From Gigaspora margarita (lineage: Eukaryota > Glomeromycota > Glomeromycetes > Diversisporales > Gigasporaceae): a stretch of 64,000 nt of DNA. The position numbers and the translations under genes are program-made. Of the stretch, positions 60,377 to 64,000 are shown in pieces. The notes beneath the pieces were generated by a model that searched no databases, was not told the origin of the DNA, and was given only the letters and a program-made list of their open reading frames with translations. Location: assembly GCA_009809945.1 (NCBI GenBank), contig WTPW01000371.1, forward strand, positions 62,001-126,000, in the 5' to 3' direction. Every line of letters begins with the position of its first letter. Position 1 is the stretch's first letter.

Positions 60377-61714
60377 CAGTCAGGGAATATATCATACTTA
60401 TTAATATATGAATGTTAGTTCATAATAAAAATTATAATAAAAATATATGAATTTACTATAAACTTTAAGCTTCAGATTATTTTCAACTTTATAATAACTT
60501 TTTTTTCAAATTTTAGGTTAAGCATATAGAAAATAGTAGATTAAGATTACCATATATTCCCAAAAATAATCAACCTTTTTTGGGCCAAAAATTACATGAA
60601 AAAGCAGGGAGTTGCTTATTTTTGAATTGTTGAATTTTTTGAAAAATTGCAAAATGTACTAATAAAAAGTTAGTTATCCAAATGACGTGAATTTTTTACT
60701 GTAAGTGTATTTTGTGTCCTGAACAAGTTTACTTAATGGCACTTTTGAGGTTTACTTAGTAAAATTTAGACTTTTATATGTAGTGTTTTTTGAGGTTTTT
60801 GAAAAAAATCAGGGGTTGCTTATTTTCAGAGTAGCTTATTTTTGGGAATATAAAGTACTTAGAACACTTTTTTAAAATTTTGCAAATTTTCTTAATAAAA
60901 TATTTAAAAATAAAAAAATTTTCAATTTTAAAACTGCAATTATATGTAAAATATCATGCTAGACAAGTTTAATTAGTAACAAAATATAGGTTATCTTAAC
61001 AAAAAGCAAGTTAGCTATATGCTAAAGTTAAAATTTTTTATTTGTAATATAAACCCCTTTTTTTGTCAAAATAACCTGCTTTAGGCTTCTGTGCAAACTT
61101 GTTCAGATGTAATTCTACTTGCAATAAAGTCAAACCACATTTTTTCAAACCTTTTACTAAGTAAAAAATGGGGTTAAAATTAGATGAAAATTTTTTTTTT
61201 TTTAAAAAAGAAAATTTATCTAACTTTAACCCCATTTTTCACTTAGTAAAAGGTTTGAGAAAATGCAGTTTGACTTTAATACAAGTAGAATTACATGCTG
61301 AACAAGTTTGCTTAGAAGCCAAAGCAGATTACTTGACAAAAAAAAAGGTTTTATTTACAAACTAAAAATTTTAACTTTAGCATATAGCTAACTTGCTTTT
61401 TTGTCGAAATAACCTATATTTTGCTACTAATTAAACTTGTTCAGCATAAAATTTTACATATAATTGCAGTGTTAAAATTGAAATTTTTTTATTTTTAAAA
61501 AATTTTATCAAGAAAATTTGCAAAATTTGCAAAATTTTAAAAAAGTGTTCTAAGTAACCTTAATCTACAATTTTTGATATGCTTAACTCTAAAATTAAAA
61601 AAAAGTTATATAAGCTGAAAATAATTTGAAGCTTAAAATTTATAGTAAATTTATTTGTTTTTATTATAATTTTTACTATTATTTATCACTTAGTGTGCCA
61701 TATTCCCTGACTGG
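60377..61714. mobile_element. Foldback element, 1.34 kb, inserted in the second MULE
   Basis: CAGTCAGGGAATAT at the left and its inverse ATTCCCTGACTG at the right. The two halves are inverted copies around about 61195: TTAAGCTTCAGATTATTTTC with its inverse, GCAATTATATGTAAAAT, and TTTTACTAAGTAAAAAATGG with CCATTTTTCACTTAGTAAAA. The left half is longer because a 303-bp MITE lies in it (60552-60854). Opposing short ORFs at 61038-61365 are mirror products of the palindrome. Confidence 0.85.
60552..60854. mobile_element. MITE nested in one arm of the foldback
   Basis: Termini ATATATTCCCAAAAATAA and the inverse of TATATTCCCAAAAATAAGC. TAC is present at both junctions. The opposite arm of the palindrome (about 61545-61575) lacks it and reads straight from TAGATTAAGGTTAC into TTAGAACAC, giving the empty site. 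Related to the AATAAGC MITE at 16469-16694. Confidence 0.85.
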
Positions 61715-61797
61715 TATAATATGTATATTATACGTCACATAATACTGTACATATAAAATCATATGATCTAGTACATGTCTGTAGACTGGATGGATCT

Positions 61798-62063
61798 GTT
61801 AAAGCCAAGCACCTTTACATGACTAATAGCCAATCAAATTGTAAATTTTGATTGTTACAGATCAGTCTGATAAGACAAAAACAAAGAAAAAATGAAAAAT
61901 ACCAAAAATACAAGAAACAAGTGTTTAAACCTGTTTCAGAGCATTAATAAAAAATATCAGAAAGGCAATTTCACCTATAAGATATCTCTAACTCTAGTCC
62001 TAACTAACCCTTACCTTAATTTAAATTAAATAAAAAAAATATATAAAGGTACCTGGCTTTAAC
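61798..62063. mobile_element. MITE related to 31734-32065
   Basis: GTTAAAGCCAAGCACCTTTA at the left pairs with the inverse of AAGGTACCTGGCTTTAAC. The body shares GCCAATCAAATTGTAAATTT, CAGATCAGTCTGATAAGAC and a CTAACCCTTACCTTAA tract with 31734-32065. As there, it abuts a MULE terminus. Confidence 0.7.
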
Positions 62064-62298
62064 AATCCACTAAAAAAGGTAATAAAGTAAACTGACATCC
62101 AATAAAAATTGAGATTTTTATATATAGTTACTGAATTATCACATTGAGATCTATTTGCATCAAATCTGCCCATGTGATCTCTAACTTAACCCTAACTTAG
62201 GCCGAATGCTTGTAATGTGATGTTGTGATGATCATTGGGTTAACTCTTCTTCAATTTACTCTGTCATATAAACTTCATAATAATCTCACTACTATTAG

Positions 62299-62655
62299 AA
62301 CCAGAAAGACCAGAAGAACAAATTTTTTTAGGACAGTAAAGGAGGCTAACCAATTATAAAATCTTAGTCAAAACATTTTTTATTTTAAAAAAAGAAAGAA
62401 AAAGGTGGCCCAGAAATCTTTCAAACTAAGTTAACCTCTTATCACTCTAAGTAAACTTATCCTCCTGGTCTTTTGATACTATTTGATATATAGCCTCATA
62501 AAATTTATGCGATGTTTTTATATAATCTTTAGAATGTTGCCCAAATTTTGAAAGGTTATATCTCTGGTTCTACTGATCAGATTTTAATAATTTCATCCCT
62601 TTTAGAACCAAAAAGACCAGGAGAACAAGTTTTATTAGAATGATAAAGGATGCTG
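62299..62655. repeat. Direct and inverted copies of a 50-bp motif
   Basis: TTAGAACCAGAAAGACCAGA (62299) and TTAGAACCAAAAAGACCAGG (62603) are direct copies extending through GAACAA and ATAAAGGATGCT. An inverted copy at 62425-62475 reads TAAACTTATCCTCCTGGTCT. Probably a decayed foldback. Confidence 0.55.
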
Positions 62656-62934
62656 CTATCTTAGTGCAAAAGCCTTAATAGATAGTTGTTTAAATTAAAA
62701 AATTATTATTTTGGTACGTGTCTATAAGATGAAATATCATGTGACCTTACTTGTCTGTAGACTTTCCATTGTTTTGTTCATGAATTAGTATGGTCATGTG
62801 TTTTATTTGCATCTGTGCTAACTGTCAAAAAATCTAGTACACATCCGCACATATCCTATGGGTGCTATAGATCAAGATAAATACGTCACCTATTTAATAG
62901 TACTTGAGACATTAGCTGTGATATTGATTTTGAC

Positions 62935-63074
62935 TAGAGATAAATTGCTCTATAGTTCCAGGCAGAATTATGTTAGTTGTGGGTCAGAATTATTTTAATG
63001 CTAGCCAAATTAAACAGTTAAACAGTTAAATGATTAAATGATTTAAGAAAAAATTTACATGGTTCCAATCCCTA
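62935..63074. mobile_element. Possible small hAT-like MITE
   Basis: Right end is the inverse of TAGGGATTGGAACC; the left end starts TAGAGATAAATTGC. Flanks ATTTTGAC and ATTTGAC suggest an 8-bp duplication with one base lost. Terminal type as in 42574-43399. Confidence 0.4.
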
Positions 63075-63250
63075 ATTTGACTTAGACAATGCCTATGTCA
63101 AGTTAATACTAAATTTTTTCTGTATCATGCATAATCTACTTACACAGAAATTAATAAGTGGATAAATAGTCGCTATTTTTGTCATACAACAAAAAATAAA
63201 AGGGCTCATTATATTACAAGCCGATTAAGAATTTTATATTCAGAACACGC

Positions 63251-63305
63251 ATAGGTGTTATTTCGAAACCAAGTATGCAGATGTGAGTTTCAAAATAACA
63301 CCCAT
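63251..63305. repeat. Hairpin of GGTGTTATTTCGAAAC
   Basis: ATAGGTGTTATTTCGAAAC is followed 17 bases later by its inverse, GTTTCAAAATAACACCCAT, with two mismatches. The loop is AT-rich. It stands alone with no flanking element. Confidence 0.6.
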
Positions 63306-63769
63306 GATTGTTATTTCGTAGTAATACAGTATAATGCACCAGCACTTCAAAGATACATTTTGGCAAAAGTTCTTGCACTGGTGCACCTACTAAAACACTT
63401 TTAAGCCAATAAACTGTTAACCTAAGAAGAGTCAGACAAAAAAGGCAAAATAATTGCCCATATTCAAAGGTGTGGTGATTTATAAAGAGAATTTAATTTT
63501 ATATATTTTTCACACTCTCTGATTCGTAGAAAGTTTAGCAATAAGTTTGTTTTAAGAAACACTATGTGGTGGGACTAAGGTTTTGGGTGAAAAATTTTTA
63601 AAATTGTAATTCGTTGATTTGTGTTATTTGTGAAGATCATATGATAAAATTTTAGATGTGACAAATCGTGTGACTAATAAGGTTTATCATTTTTTCTCTT
63701 TAAAAACAATTTACTAATTAAAATTTTCTACTTAAAAGGTGTTTGCATTAGAGGATAGTATATATACAG

Positions 63770-64000
63770 TGCGGGACACCTAAAGACATATATAGGCACC
63801 AAATTTTTGCCTGCTGTGTAACATAAATCTAGTCTTTTGATTGGTCAAATTCTGTGTAACCAAGCTAAAATTAATTTTATTGGCTAATAAAGTATATATG
63901 TTTTTTATTTTTTTTATATTAAACGCCAAATTTTTAAACTATATATAACTTTAATTTAATATTACATCTTCAAAACTAAATAAAAAAATAAAAATTTTTT
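63770..64000. mobile_element. Left end of a Tc1/mariner-like element
   Basis: TA then CAGTGCGGGACACC starts at about 63768; the terminus matches 38387-38723. Inverted CCAATCA/ATTGGTCA-type motifs and GCCAAATTTT follow, as in that element. It runs off the window end. Confidence 0.55.

Larger units (their letters stand above)
58330..61792 (-). mobile_element. Truncated second MULE copy
   Basis: The 5' terminus is at about 61735-61792: AAATCATATGATCTAGTACA then TGTCTGTAGAC, a decayed form of the TIR at 31685-31718. The 3' third and its TIR are missing. A 1.34-kb foldback (60377-61714) is inserted between the TIR and the gene. Confidence 0.7.

Noticed and set aside
61038..61365. Two similar 65-codon ORFs facing each other
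   Set aside because: They are the two arms of the 60377-61714 palindrome, so the similarity is structural and not a duplicated gene.

Overview
The window is very AT-rich eukaryotic DNA with almost no intact genes. Its make-up fits an arbuscular mycorrhizal fungus, most likely Rhizophagus or a close Glomeromycotina relative. The grounds are a short-intron BTB-BACK-TLDc gene family in several local copies, a Mutator-like (MULE) transposase fused to an OTU-type cysteine protease domain, and dense non-autonomous DNA transposons in AT-rich DNA. The species is inferred from general knowledge, not from a search. Four ambiguous bases (122, 33258, 33542-33543 and 33550) lie in tandem repeats, so some one-base frameshifts may be assembly errors. 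|| Layout. 1-300: a six-copy 48-bp tandem repeat. 678-2218 (+): BTB-BACK-TLDc copy 1, nearly intact, one intron and one frameshift. 7256-8808 (-): copy 2, with a nonsense codon and a damaged intron junction. 9.0-11 kb: small inverted-repeat elements and a minisatellite. 12086-13218 (-): copy 5, a decayed fragment. 13.5-23.5 kb: inverted-repeat elements, several with target-site duplications (TSDs), and otherwise featureless AT-rich DNA. 24791-26415 (-): copy 3, heavily damaged. 26591-31724: a full-length MULE with a 9-bp TSD, a broken transposase-SWIM-OTU gene, and a 1.3-kb hAT-like element inserted in its left terminus. 31.7-36 kb: a chain of nested or abutting non-autonomous elements. 38-48 kb: Tc1/mariner remnants and several large elements built from tandem palindromes. 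52495-53940 (-): copy 4, truncated. 54151-54738 (+): the only clean, gene-like ORF, of unknown function. 55.1-57.6 kb: a tandem array split by a hAT-like element that itself carries a TTA-flanked element. 58330-61792 (-): a second MULE copy lacking its OTU part and carrying a 1.34-kb foldback. 62-64 kb: further small elements and the left end of a mariner-like element. || How the parts relate. Copies 3 and 4 share more than 1 kb of 3' flank, so they spread as segmental duplications, not as retrocopies; all copies long enough to tell keep the intron position. No BTB-TLDc copy reads through without a lesion in this assembly. The main theme is nested transposition, which can be ordered because TSDs and matching opposite arms preserve the pre-insertion sites. 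The most unusual signal is a set of palindrome-rich elements, several with transposon-like termini, whose bodies are tandem arrays of long palindromes (33.0-34.1, 39.7-41.5, 43.6-45.4 and 46.6-47.7 kb).
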